Shown: piece by piece, positions 27,005 to 34,966 of the stretch | How the letters are laid out: every line of letters starts with the position of its first letter | How positions within the stretch are numbered: the stretch's first letter is position 1 | DNA from: Paenibacillus sp. E222 | GTDB lineage: Bacteria; Bacillota; Bacilli; Paenibacillales; Paenibacillaceae | Length of the DNA stretch: 64,000 nucleotides | Assembly: GCF_013401555.1 (NCBI RefSeq) | Contig: NZ_CP058552.1 | Location: 2,976,001 to 3,040,000 of the forward strand | Reading direction: 5' to 3' | Made by a program: the position numbers and the translations under genes | The notes under the pieces: model-generated | What the model saw: the letters and a program-made list of their open reading frames with translations, nothing else | The model's database searches: none | What the model was told of the DNA's origin: nothing

Positions 27005-27850
27005 GTGGATTTAAGAGTATTCGACAATATCAGTTTCGAAAGCTTGTATGAGCGATTGGACAGTAGGTGGAATTCAAACCATGAGTTGAAAAAATATATT
27101 CATCGAGCTAAATTTGACAAGTTACTATCTCACCTAACAACTGGAGAGAGTCTGCTTGATATTGGGAGAGGCGGCTCTGTAGATGGTATACTTGGCGTAT
27201 TAGCAGCCAAAAAAGGATTGAATGTGACCATAAGTAATGTGTCGGAGAAAAATCTGAAAGTGATTCAAAAATTTGCAGAGATTCAAGGTGTGAAAGAACA
27301 AATCACATTTGTGGAAGCGTTACCTTTTGAACTTCCTTTTAAGGATCAATCGTTTCAAAACGTAATTGCATTGCATATTTTGGAACACCTCCCCGACTTC
27401 AAACAAGGTCTGGAAGAAATAAGAAGGGTCAGTCAAAACAAAGCTATCGTTGCGCTTCCAACATGTTTGAATTTCTGTGCAATATCACGACTCGGTGGTG
27501 CCCATTATTTCGAGTTTTCCTGGAAGAGCCCCTTCTCGTTAATTTATGGTTCATGGAGATTGTTATACCATGCGGTAAAAGGTGACGAGGGGGTGGCGGA
27601 AGACATGGAGGAATTCGGGAGGGTTAACAAGCATTTGTGGAGATTTCCATGGAAGATGAGAAAGAGCCTGAAAGAGGGCGGGTTTGAAATTGTCCAATTT
27701 GGCCCGGATGCGATTCCACTGCCATGGTTTAATGCTTGGTTGCCTTTAATGAGAAAATTGGACAGGTTTAGTTACCATCCGATACTTAAGTATTTTGGAA
27801 TGGGAAGTCATGCGGTTTTATCCAAAAAAATGGATATTAAAAATAACTAA
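27005..27850 (+). CDS. Class I SAM-dependent methyltransferase
   Basis: The 281-residue protein starts at a GTG 11 nt after AAAGGAG. Motif I is LLDIGRGGSVDG, where the usual GCG/GSG is GRG. Later motifs are ITFVEALPFELPFKDQSFQNVIALHILEHL (UbiE/Methyltransf_11 type) and a long C-terminal alpha/beta extension. An out-of-frame ATG at 27000 is better placed to the ribosome-binding site but gives only MLWI. The acceptor is probably the operon's product or an intermediate. Confidence 0.82.
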   Translation: MDLRVFDNISFESLYERLDSRWNSNHELKKYIHRAKFDKLLSHLTTGESLLDIGRGGSVDGILGVLAAKKGLNVTISNVSEKNLKVIQKFAEIQGVKEQITFVEALPFELPFKDQSFQNVIALHILEHLPDFKQGLEEIRRVSQNKAIVALPTCLNFCAISRLGGAHYFEFSWKSPFSLIYGSWRLLYHAVKGDEGVAEDMEEFGRVNKHLWRFPWKMRKSLKEGGFEIVQFGPDAIPLPWFNAWLPLMRKLDRFSYHPILKYFGMGSHAVLSKKMDIKNN

Positions 27851-27890
27851 TCAGGGCAAATCCAGTTCATTTGTAAAGGAGACGATGAAG

Positions 27891-28556
27891 TTGACAACTT
27901 GGAATGAATTTATCGCCTATCTGGAAACGGAGATTAATTGGGATGAACCTACGCAAGAGCAGTGCTTAAAAGTGGAAGAAGCTTTAAAAAAAATCATTAA
28001 ATATCCTGAGGAAATTCAGCAACGTTGTCGGGAAATTGCAACGAATGAAGAACTCTTTAACGATTATAAACCCCATAATCAATATCCACGGATAACGATG
28101 GATAAATTCATGTTGCATATGGATACTGAAGATCGCTTTCGTGTGAGACTGCACAGGTTCAAATCCAAAAAGCATAATGGAGAGTCTGTCCCTAAAGTAC
28201 ACAGTCATAAGTGGATCTATTCAACCATCATTCTTGCCGGTTCGTACAGAGAAAAACTGTGGAAAGTTCTTGAAACCAATGAAGATACGATGGAAGCAAA
28301 ATTGGAACTGTTAGATCAATATATGTTAAATACAGGGGATACCAATTCGGGATTGCTTGATTACGCACATCAAACTATTAATGATAGCGATGATGAGCAT
28401 TGCATAACGTTGTTTATCCGAGGTAAAACATTGCAAAAGGGAGCTAAGATATTTAATTTGGATCAAGGGACTTTTTCGTATACGTTTAGTCCGGACAAGC
28501 AACTGAAAGAAGCTTATACAAGTTTGTCTAATTATCAATTTACATTCTTGCCTTAA
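27891..28556 (+). CDS. Cupin-like protein of unknown function
   Basis: The TTG at 27891 lies 9 nt after AAAGGAG; the ATG at 27885 is in frame but only 3 nt from it. The 221-residue product has a helical N-terminal half. A beta-rich core follows with RVRLHRFKSKK and KVHSHKWIYSTIILAGSYREKLWKV, where HSH plus the following G-Y-E pattern resembles cupin motif 1, and ..DEHCITLFIRG.. as a possible motif 2. A metal-dependent oxygenase, isomerase or sensor role is possible. I could not place it in a named family. Confidence 0.6.
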   Translation: MTTWNEFIAYLETEINWDEPTQEQCLKVEEALKKIIKYPEEIQQRCREIATNEELFNDYKPHNQYPRITMDKFMLHMDTEDRFRVRLHRFKSKKHNGESVPKVHSHKWIYSTIILAGSYREKLWKVLETNEDTMEAKLELLDQYMLNTGDTNSGLLDYAHQTINDSDDEHCITLFIRGKTLQKGAKIFNLDQGTFSYTFSPDKQLKEAYTSLSNYQFTFLP

Positions 28557-28580
28557 CATACGTTCGAAAGGAGATCAGAA

Positions 28581-29333
28581 ATGAGTAGTCATGTTAATGA
28601 AGTTTTGGAACGTAATTTAAACAATCTTAGAGAAAACCAATATCCTGGAAGAGGTATCGTCATCGGTCTTACGCCTGATCAGCTGCATTACGTTCAGATT
28701 TATTGGATAATGGGGAGAAGCGAGAACAGCCAGAATCGTATATTCGTGGAGGAAAATGGGTTCGTTCGGACGGAGGCTTTTGATTCCTCCAAACTGACAG
28801 ATCCATCATTAATTATTTATTCTCCGATAAAATTCTATGAAGATCATCATATTATATCGAATGGAGATCAGACAGAAACCATTTATCATGCTCTGAGTGC
28901 AGGGAAAACTTTCGAGAATGCCCTGGATGAACGAGAGTTTGAGCCGGACCCACCTAATTTTACTCCGAGAATATCTGGATTGTTGCAAATCGGAACAGCC
29001 GTACCTCGTTATAAGTTATCCATATTAAAATCGTTTTATAATGATCCGCAATACTGTATAAGAAATATCTATAATTACGAAAAAGCCATTCCTGGGCTTG
29101 GCCACTGTATAACAACCTATGCGGCAAATGGAGACCCGATTCCTTCTTTTGAGGGCGAGCCGTTTATAGTCAGCGTCTTTGACGATATCAACGAAACGCT
29201 TGATTTTTATTGGAATACCTTAAATAGGGAAACCAAAGTAGCTGTTTTAGCCAAATATATTCATGTTGAGAACGGGAAAGTCACCATTAACTGCATTAAT
29301 AAGCATTCATACAGTGGAATTACCCAATCATAA
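28581..29333 (+). CDS. PurO-type IMP cyclohydrolase-like protein
   Basis: The 250-residue protein starts at an ATG after AAAGGAGAT. Its N-terminus (NLRENQYPGRGIVIGLTPD, QIYWIMGRSENSQNRIF) strongly recalls the archaeal PurO family (PF07826), including the Y.GRG and YWIMGRS..SRNR signatures. PurO closes FAICAR to IMP in the purine pathway. Bacteria use PurH instead, so a PurO homologue at the end of an export operon suggests that it processes a modified purine or another formamide-type intermediate. A terminator follows 7 bp after the stop. Confidence 0.8.
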   Translation: MSSHVNEVLERNLNNLRENQYPGRGIVIGLTPDQLHYVQIYWIMGRSENSQNRIFVEENGFVRTEAFDSSKLTDPSLIIYSPIKFYEDHHIISNGDQTETIYHALSAGKTFENALDEREFEPDPPNFTPRISGLLQIGTAVPRYKLSILKSFYNDPQYCIRNIYNYEKAIPGLGHCITTYAANGDPIPSFEGEPFIVSVFDDINETLDFYWNTLNRETKVAVLAKYIHVENGKVTINCINKHSYSGITQS

Positions 29334-29340
29334 TTATCGT

Positions 29341-29373
29341 AAAAAGTCGGCAATTAAATGTTGTCGACTTTTT
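29341..29373 (+). terminator. Terminator of the nine-gene operon
   Basis: AAAAAGTCGGCAA (29341-29353) pairs with TTGTCGACTTTTT (29361-29373, one G-U pair) around a 7-nt loop. A/T runs on both sides make it able to work in both directions. Confidence 0.9.
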
Positions 29374-29405
29374 ATATGTTTCTGTGATAGTTTGTCTTAA
29401 GCAAA

Positions 29406-29493
29406 AATAACCGTCGTTCATGAACCTTTTGGAGATGGCTCCAAGGGTACTTCCGCATATAATGGAAAAACAATTGATCAGTATCCCAAGCAT
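29406..29493 (-). pseudogene. DUF554 fragment, copy 2
   Basis: The first 29 codons of the DUF554-like frame (MLGILINCFSIICGSTLGAI) are present, and the homology then ends abruptly at the edge of the repeat block. It is shorter than copy 1, so this edge is where the duplication was cut. Confidence 0.65.
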
Positions 29494-29509
29494 GATTTCA
29501 CTCCTGAAT

Positions 29510-30832
29510 TCACCAAACTGAGTTTAGAACATCGTCGACTTCGTTGATTCTTGTGACAGATGGTGTTTGAATTAGATTTCCTTTGACCATGACCATAGAG
29601 ATATCCGACAAGGCCTCAATATGTTCCAGCGGATTTTGCTCCATGACAATCAGATCAGCATGTTTTCCGATATCCACCGTCCCTGTAACATCGTCAACAC
29701 CGAGGATCTTCGCATTGGTTCGGGTCACCATGTCGATGACCTGTTTGTTGTTCAGGTTGGCCTGTCTCATGTAGTGGTCCATCTCTCTCCACATATCATA
29801 GTGAGTCACGTAAGGCATGGCGGCATCGGTGCCTATTCCGATGGTGATGTCATTTTCGATCGCTTGCTTGACGCCTTGGAGCATGGAATCGTAGACGAGT
29901 CTGGAATTCTCTTTTACCGTTGCACTTACCTTCGTTATGCTGGTATCCAGTGTGGCGGATGGATAAGCGGCTTGCAGGGTGGGGATAAGTGCGGTATAGC
30001 CATTCAGGGCATTGGGATTATTTTTGTACAAACGAATGATTTCGTCATCCATCTCCGAACCGTGCTCGATGGTATCGACGCCACCTTGTAACGCAACTCT
30101 TACTCCTTCCGTGCTCTCCACATGGGCTGCCACCCGCAGGCCAATCTTATGCGCTTCATCGCAGATCGCCGCAACTTCCTCCACCGTCATCTGTAAACGT
30201 CCAGCTTCGCCCACCATTTTCGCATCCGTCACGCCACCCGTAACACAGATTTTGATCAGATCCACGCCGTGTTTCACATTGATCCGTACATTTCTTTGTG
30301 CTTCCCACGGAGAGTCGCCCACCAGAGCCAGAAATGGAGCACCATGTCCGCCCGTTACACTTAGGAAAAATCCGGAGACAAGCAGATTAGGACCGACAAA
30401 GTCACCGTTGTTAATCTCATCCCTCAGTTGGACATCAGTGTAAAAGAATTCCCCCACACTGCGCATCGTTGTTACACCCGCATGGAGTGCGGTCAGTGCG
30501 TTGCGTTTCATGCGTTTTTTCAAAACGTTTCTGCCGAATTTCGTGTTCAATATTCGATCATAGGCAAACTGCAACAAGCCTTCACTGACCGAGAGACTAA
30601 ACGGTTTACCATCTGCAAAGAGGTGCACGTGGGCATTAATCAGTCCAGGCATTACGTATTTGCCGGAGAGGTCGATCGTTGTGTAGTGAGTTGGGATAAG
30701 CACCTCATTATCTTGGCCGATATCCTGAATGAGACCTTGCTCATTGACGAGAATGGTCATGTTTTTTTGCAGATTGCGGCTTGAGTCGCCGTGGATCAGA
30801 TTGACATTTTTCAATGCGTAAGCGGTGTTCAT
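29510..30832 (-). CDS. Amidohydrolase-family metalloenzyme, copy 2
   Basis: This 440-residue paralogue of the protein at 19045-20367 differs at about 18 positions, concentrated in residues 11-56 and around LALVGDSPWEAQRNV. All metal-ligand motifs (NAHVHL, AAHVES, TIEHGS, GIGTDA) are unchanged, so both are probably active. The ribosome-binding site is AAGGAGG. The operator upstream is the more symmetric of the two. Keeping both copies intact suggests recent duplication or selection. Confidence 0.88.
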   Translation of the reverse strand: MNTAYALKNVNLIHGDSSRNLQKNMTILVNEQGLIQDIGQDNEVLIPTHYTTIDLSGKYVMPGLINAHVHLFADGKPFSLSVSEGLLQFAYDRILNTKFGRNVLKKRMKRNALTALHAGVTTMRSVGEFFYTDVQLRDEINNGDFVGPNLLVSGFFLSVTGGHGAPFLALVGDSPWEAQRNVRINVKHGVDLIKICVTGGVTDAKMVGEAGRLQMTVEEVAAICDEAHKIGLRVAAHVESTEGVRVALQGGVDTIEHGSEMDDEIIRLYKNNPNALNGYTALIPTLQAAYPSATLDTSITKVSATVKENSRLVYDSMLQGVKQAIENDITIGIGTDAAMPYVTHYDMWREMDHYMRQANLNNKQVIDMVTRTNAKILGVDDVTGTVDIGKHADLIVMEQNPLEHIEALSDISMVMVKGNLIQTPSVTRINEVDDVLNSVW

Positions 30833-30893
30833 GTATGTTCCTCCTTAGAATGTGGGTGAGGTGAGTAGTTGGGGTAAATAAGATACTCTTTTC

Positions 30894-30918
30894 AATAGTG
30901 AATAATTAATTCATTTTT
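30894..30918. promoter_or_regulatory. Candidate TetR operator upstream of amidohydrolase copy 2
   Basis: AATAGTGAAT and ATTCATTTTT flank AATTA; the core TGAATAATTAATTCA is an almost perfect palindrome. It corresponds to the site at 20430-20454. Confidence 0.6.
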
Positions 30919-31027
30919 AGGTTAAAAAAATAGGCTGATCTATGATGAAGTTTTTTGCGTGCAAACCAAGTGGAGTTGATCTGATCTGCACGCTTTGTAT
31001 ACCCGGCATGAGTGATGAGATGGAGTG

Positions 31028-31639
31028 TTATTCGTTGAGACTCTTCATACCGTACAGTCTGTATACATACAACGCTTCGAAAATTTGCTTCCGGCTGTCC
31101 TCACTCATATCCCGCTTCAATAGATCCAGGTTCATGTCGATCACGTTGTGTGCGAGGATATTCAGTAGGATCAAGTTCTCTACGGCGCCAATCTCATATC
31201 GTTTATATTGATTCTTCAGATAGGCCTTTTTGGTCTTAATCATCAGCTCAACAAGTTCATTCTTGGCGTTGGTGTAGATGGTGCCTTTATTCTTTTCAAA
31301 GATGATGACAATCTGATTCCGGTATTTACGTAATACATCCACCTGTTCCTGCAACAACGCTGACTTTCGCTCGCTATCCGTTTCCTCGAACAAGGTCTGG
31401 TTATCAAAGTGAATGGTCTCCACCAGCACATTTTTCAAATAATCCACCAGATCCGGTGGCACGACGGCGTAGAATAGTTCTTTCTTGTTCTTAAAATATG
31501 TATAGATATTGCCCACGGAAATATTGATCTCATCCGCGATATCGTTCATCTTGGCATCCACATAGCCCTTTTCAAAAAAGACCTTGAGCGCCGCGTATTC
31601 AATCTCTTTCCTGACTTCGTCTTTCTTGGCTTGCACCAT
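31028..31639 (-). CDS. TetR-family regulator, copy 2
   Basis: The 203-residue protein has an N-terminal DNA-binding domain identical to copy 1 (NISVGNIYTYFKNKKELFYAV). About eight changes lie in the ligand-binding half (for example AVENLI for TEENLI, RDMSEDS for REMSEES). Both copies should bind the same operators while possibly differing in effector response. The start follows AAGGAG. Confidence 0.9.
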   Translation of the reverse strand: MVQAKKDEVRKEIEYAALKVFFEKGYVDAKMNDIADEINISVGNIYTYFKNKKELFYAVVPPDLVDYLKNVLVETIHFDNQTLFEETDSERKSALLQEQVDVLRKYRNQIVIIFEKNKGTIYTNAKNELVELMIKTKKAYLKNQYKRYEIGAVENLILLNILAHNVIDMNLDLLKRDMSEDSRKQIFEALYVYRLYGMKSLNE

Positions 31640-31654
31640 CGGGAACGACTCCTT

Positions 31655-31679
31655 AATAGTGAATAGTTGGTTCGTTATT
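31655..31679. promoter_or_regulatory. Candidate TetR operator upstream of tetR copy 2
   Basis: AATAGTGAATAG..TTCGTTATT matches the site ahead of copy 1 at all but one position and lies at the same distance from the start. Confidence 0.55.
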
Positions 31680-31710
31680 AGAATAGACCTTTTTGGAGGG
31701 GGTGTCAAAT

Positions 31711-32356
31711 AAGAAAAAGTATTCTGAAGCTACGCGCATCCGTAATCAAGTATATTAAAACGAGGATTATCACCATCTTTATTATGTACATTATTTAATC
31801 AATCTTAAACATAAGAGGGAATTTTGACTAATAGTTTTTAACTTAGAGCTTCTACATTCTAAATATAGTTTTGAAAGTGCATTAAGGAACTTAGATACGT
31901 AGAAAAGTTAATAAAAGTTTTGTTGAGAAATTCGGAGATGATGGAAGCCATTTGGACATCAATTTGTGATTATGGCGAGTTGAGATAAAGAGGAAACTTA
32001 CTCGAAATAGTCTAATAGGAATATCTATGAAGCTGTTTAAAGTGACTACAGTGAACTCAATATACTTCCTTCAACACGACTCTGAATAGAGATCTCTTTA
32101 ATCGATCATCAAGGTTTTTAAGATTAAACAATCAGCGTTTTTATACGGATGTGATCTTGCTGAAGATGCTTAAATAGTTACCGTTAGCCTTATTTGATAA
32201 TAGACAGGAGGGGGGAAACTGGCGGCAAAAGTCTTGGTGTCTGTGTTTTACCCATTAGGGTAGGTCAATACTTCCGTTAAAATCGCAAATTTTCCGGAAA
32301 TATTGACAGGTAAGGATTTTTATCATTATGATTTAATTGAATATCTTCTACCTTTT
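31711..32356. other. Gene-free AT-rich spacer
   Basis: About 650 bp without a supported gene on either strand. A ribosome-binding-like ACAGGAGGGGGG at 32204-32215 is not followed by a usable reading frame, so it may be a relic. No repeat or hairpin of note was seen. Confidence 0.5.
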
Positions 32357-33865
32357 TTATAAGAGGTCAGTTAAATTTATTCTTCGTCCTAAAGGCGGAA
32401 TCTCTGGATCGATCCTAAACATAGTAGTCTGTGTTAAGGATTTAATTATATCTTCATATTTCCACCAGTCTCTATTCTCCTTCCAAAAAACATCATCTAT
32501 TATACCTTCGGTGTTAATATATCTGAAAAATTTATTTTTTATATCTTTATAGATTAATTTAATTGAATATTTGGTGTGGAACATGGTAAAAATAGCGTTA
32601 CTTTTTAGTTTGATAAATACTACAATTATCTCATTATTTAAAAAGTAAAACATTAATTCTCGTTGTTCAGAAGAATACGTTTTAATGAACTCTTTACTAT
32701 TTAAATATGGTTGCTCAGTATATATAAACAGTTCCCTTTTATCAATTTCTGGAAATTCGATTAAAAGTTTCTCATAATCCTCTGAATATATAATTATTGG
32801 TAAATTGTATTTTGCTAAAGATAATTTACAGATATTCTTATCTGCGAAAATAACGTAACGGGTTCCTTTTGCTATTTCATCAAATATTAATTGGTACATA
32901 TCACCAATAATTACAATCCAAAAAGAGCTTATTATCCCATCAATACTTTGAACCTCATCAAATGATAAATGGAACTCATAATTATAATTAGTATTAATAA
33001 CTGCAGGTCTAATAAGATCAAGTATTTCTAAAATATCATCTTCGGTAGGTTCATTCAGATCATTCATATTGGTTGGTTTAGCATTTCTTGTATTGTTAAT
33101 TACCGTGTCAACTGGCTCAGTAGGGAAGCAATATTTAATGAAGAGTTTTCTCATAAAGGCAAAAAAATCTAATACAGTTTCTTTACTGCATTCAATAGAG
33201 TATAGGCCAGCTTCTGATAACAAGATTTCATCTGTTATTGACCCTATAGGGTATGATTTTAAAAGTTTTTTCAGTGAATTAACTAACATAATGAAGCGCT
33301 TATTTGGATTAAAATCTAAACCGTGTTTTATTAGTAATGATTGAACTAAATACTCCTCTTGTAGCAAATTTTCATTAAATAGGAGATCACTTCGTATATT
33401 CATAGCAAGTCTAGCAGTGCGGAATAACACCGTAGAGTTAAATATTACTTCCCAGTTCTCATCTTCTAGAAAGTCTATGATTAAATGAATTTTATGGGCA
33501 ACATATGAATCTGTTTTTTTTAAATCTATAATTCTTTCTCTGAACTCTTCGGGATTGCTACTTTTTAAATAAGCAAATTGTGAATAATAGGATAAACATT
33601 CGTGAGTAATATCAGAAGCTTCTATAAGTCTTTTTGAAATTAAGTTTAATTTGTCCATATCTTGAAGCTTGAAATTTTCCAAACAATACTTTTTTCCCTC
33701 TTCAATAATGAAATTAAAGGCTCCAAAGCTTGTACCTCTTGCCAAGAACATATGAGATAATTCGTGTATGCTTAGTGAAAATAGTTCATCTGGGTTAGAA
33801 TGATACTGATTTGACTCAATTTGAGTGAAGTTTTGGAAACTATATTGTGCAAGAAGATCTCTCAT
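32357..33865 (-). CDS. Unknown protein with an HExxH motif
   Basis: The start is the ATG at 33865, which overlaps the upstream stop as TAATG and has AAAAGG 8 nt before it; a longer frame to 33907 would run back into the upstream gene. The 502-residue protein carries SIHELSHMFLARGTSFG, an HExxH zinc-peptidase-like motif, near residues 36-40. A helical middle and a mixed alpha/beta C-terminal part follow (YVIFADKNICKLSLAKYNLPIIIYS). No signal peptide is visible, so it is probably cytosolic. I do not recognise a family. It is AT-rich compared with the core genes. Tight coupling to the upstream membrane protein suggests a two-component function. Confidence 0.65.
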   Translation of the reverse strand: MRDLLAQYSFQNFTQIESNQYHSNPDELFSLSIHELSHMFLARGTSFGAFNFIIEEGKKYCLENFKLQDMDKLNLISKRLIEASDITHECLSYYSQFAYLKSSNPEEFRERIIDLKKTDSYVAHKIHLIIDFLEDENWEVIFNSTVLFRTARLAMNIRSDLLFNENLLQEEYLVQSLLIKHGLDFNPNKRFIMLVNSLKKLLKSYPIGSITDEILLSEAGLYSIECSKETVLDFFAFMRKLFIKYCFPTEPVDTVINNTRNAKPTNMNDLNEPTEDDILEILDLIRPAVINTNYNYEFHLSFDEVQSIDGIISSFWIVIIGDMYQLIFDEIAKGTRYVIFADKNICKLSLAKYNLPIIIYSEDYEKLLIEFPEIDKRELFIYTEQPYLNSKEFIKTYSSEQRELMFYFLNNEIIVVFIKLKSNAIFTMFHTKYSIKLIYKDIKNKFFRYINTEGIIDDVFWKENRDWWKYEDIIKSLTQTTMFRIDPEIPPLGRRINLTDLL

Positions 33866-34344
33866 TATTGTGTACCTTTTAGCGTATCTGTTTTTCGAAT
33901 ACACCAAGCATTTTTCCCCAACTTTATAATTGTTAACAATACAGAAGATACAATCCCCGAAATCAGCCCTGATTCAATGCCGAACTTTGCAGACATTGAC
34001 GCTGAAACAAGAGTAATAACAGTTTCATACTTTGTAACCAAAGAGGTTCTCTCTTTTGAATATTCTTTGTTACTTTTACAAATAAGTTTATATATTTCAT
34101 CTTCTACATATTTAATAACATTCTTTTTTGAATTATTGAAATAAAGTTTCGTGGAATCCAAATCAGAAAAACTATTGAAAATCCTTAAAAGAATGCTGTG
34201 GAAGTCCTCTTCTGTAGAATAGGGGTTATCGAACGTTTCTAATAACTCAAGAATATGGAGCGGAGAAACCTTGATATCTTCTAATTCTTTTTGAATATTT
34301 CCTTTTAAAACTTCGAAATCATCATCTGTCATTTGCCAATTCAT
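33865..34344 (-). CDS. Unknown small membrane protein coupled to the HExxH protein
   Basis: The 159-residue protein starts after AAAAGGAGA. Its N-terminal 110 residues are charged and helical (DDDFEVLKGNIQKELEDIKVS.., YVEDEIYKLICKSNKEYSKERTS). Near the C-terminus is a hydrophobic stretch of about 20 residues (SGLISGIVSSVLLTIIKLG). The stop codon shares one base with the next start (TAATG), so the two proteins are likely made together. No family recognised. Confidence 0.62.
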   Translation of the reverse strand: MNWQMTDDDFEVLKGNIQKELEDIKVSPLHILELLETFDNPYSTEEDFHSILLRIFNSFSDLDSTKLYFNNSKKNVIKYVEDEIYKLICKSNKEYSKERTSLVTKYETVITLVSASMSAKFGIESGLISGIVSSVLLTIIKLGKNAWCIRKTDTLKGTQ

Positions 34345-34642
34345 TTCTTTAAATCTCCTTTTCTAACGTTCAAAAGATGAAGTTTCATTCTACCATAACA
34401 AAAAAAAGGCAATTTTTGTAGTACAAAGAATATTATCTAAAAGTTTATTTATGGAGCAGTAACCCTCTGTTTTATGAACTTATAAAAAATCTGATTATTT
34501 ACTTAATTTCCCCAACCAATTTCGATCAAACCTCTGATAGTATTAGGTTAACTAGTAACCACTCACATAGTTAAAAAAAAGTGCTGAATAGTTAACTACG
34601 AACAAAATTTCGGAAATGGCGATAATAGTGAATATAGAGGGA
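34345..34642. other. Short AT-rich spacer
   Basis: About 300 bp between the Xre gene end and the membrane-protein start. It must hold the promoter of the minus-strand pair at 32357-34344, but no clear -35/-10 was assigned and no other feature was seen. Confidence 0.4.
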
Positions 34643-34858
34643 TTAACAATCTCGAATCTCTATAATTTCCCTAATATCATCTATATCCAACGCTTCTGCA
34701 ATCCGCTCAATATGGGCAAAATTGATATTCTCTCGTTTCCCAGACTGCAACTCACTTAACGCGGCGTGTCGGATATCAGACAACCTTGCCAGTTCACGCA
34801 ACGAGATATTATGTTTTTCCGTGAGTTTATGAATATTGACGACGACTTTCTTAGCCAT
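34643..34858 (-). CDS. Xre-family helix-turn-helix regulator
   Basis: The 71-residue protein is read from MAKKVVVN, since TTTAGGAG precedes it; the frame could extend 8 codons upstream into the promoter. It consists almost entirely of a Cro/CI-type HTH (HNISLRELARLSDIRHAALSELQSGKRENINFAHIERIAEAL). It faces a small divergent gene across two matching operators and probably represses both. Confidence 0.88.
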   Translation of the reverse strand: MAKKVVVNIHKLTEKHNISLRELARLSDIRHAALSELQSGKRENINFAHIERIAEALDIDDIREIIEIRDC

Positions 34859-34888
34859 GAGTATCACTCCTAAAATTTCCATATGGAC

Positions 34889-34950
34889 TTGACGTTACGC
34901 ATGAGCGTACCATATACTTTTTGTATATACGGTACTCTTATGCGTACCAA
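34889..34950. promoter_or_regulatory. Mirror-symmetric divergent promoters with paired operators
   Basis: Plus strand: TTGACG (34889-34894), 18 bp, TATACT (34913-34918). Minus strand: TTGGTA (34950-34945), 17 bp, TATACA. Between each -35 and -10 lies one copy of TACGCAT(G/A)AG(C/A)GTACC, at 34896-34911 and, inverted, at 34931-34947. The flanking leaders are also inverted copies of each other (CACTCCTAAAATTT against AATTTTAGGAGTG). Confidence 0.7.
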
Positions 34951-34966
34951 TTTTAGGAGTGGTGAC

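Larger units (their letters stand above)
29407..31710. repeat. 2.3-kb direct repeat, copy 2
   Basis: This is the second copy of the block at 18942-21248, offset by 10,465 bp at its left edge. Gene order, operators and ribosome-binding sites are kept, and both open reading frames are intact. Confidence 0.92.
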
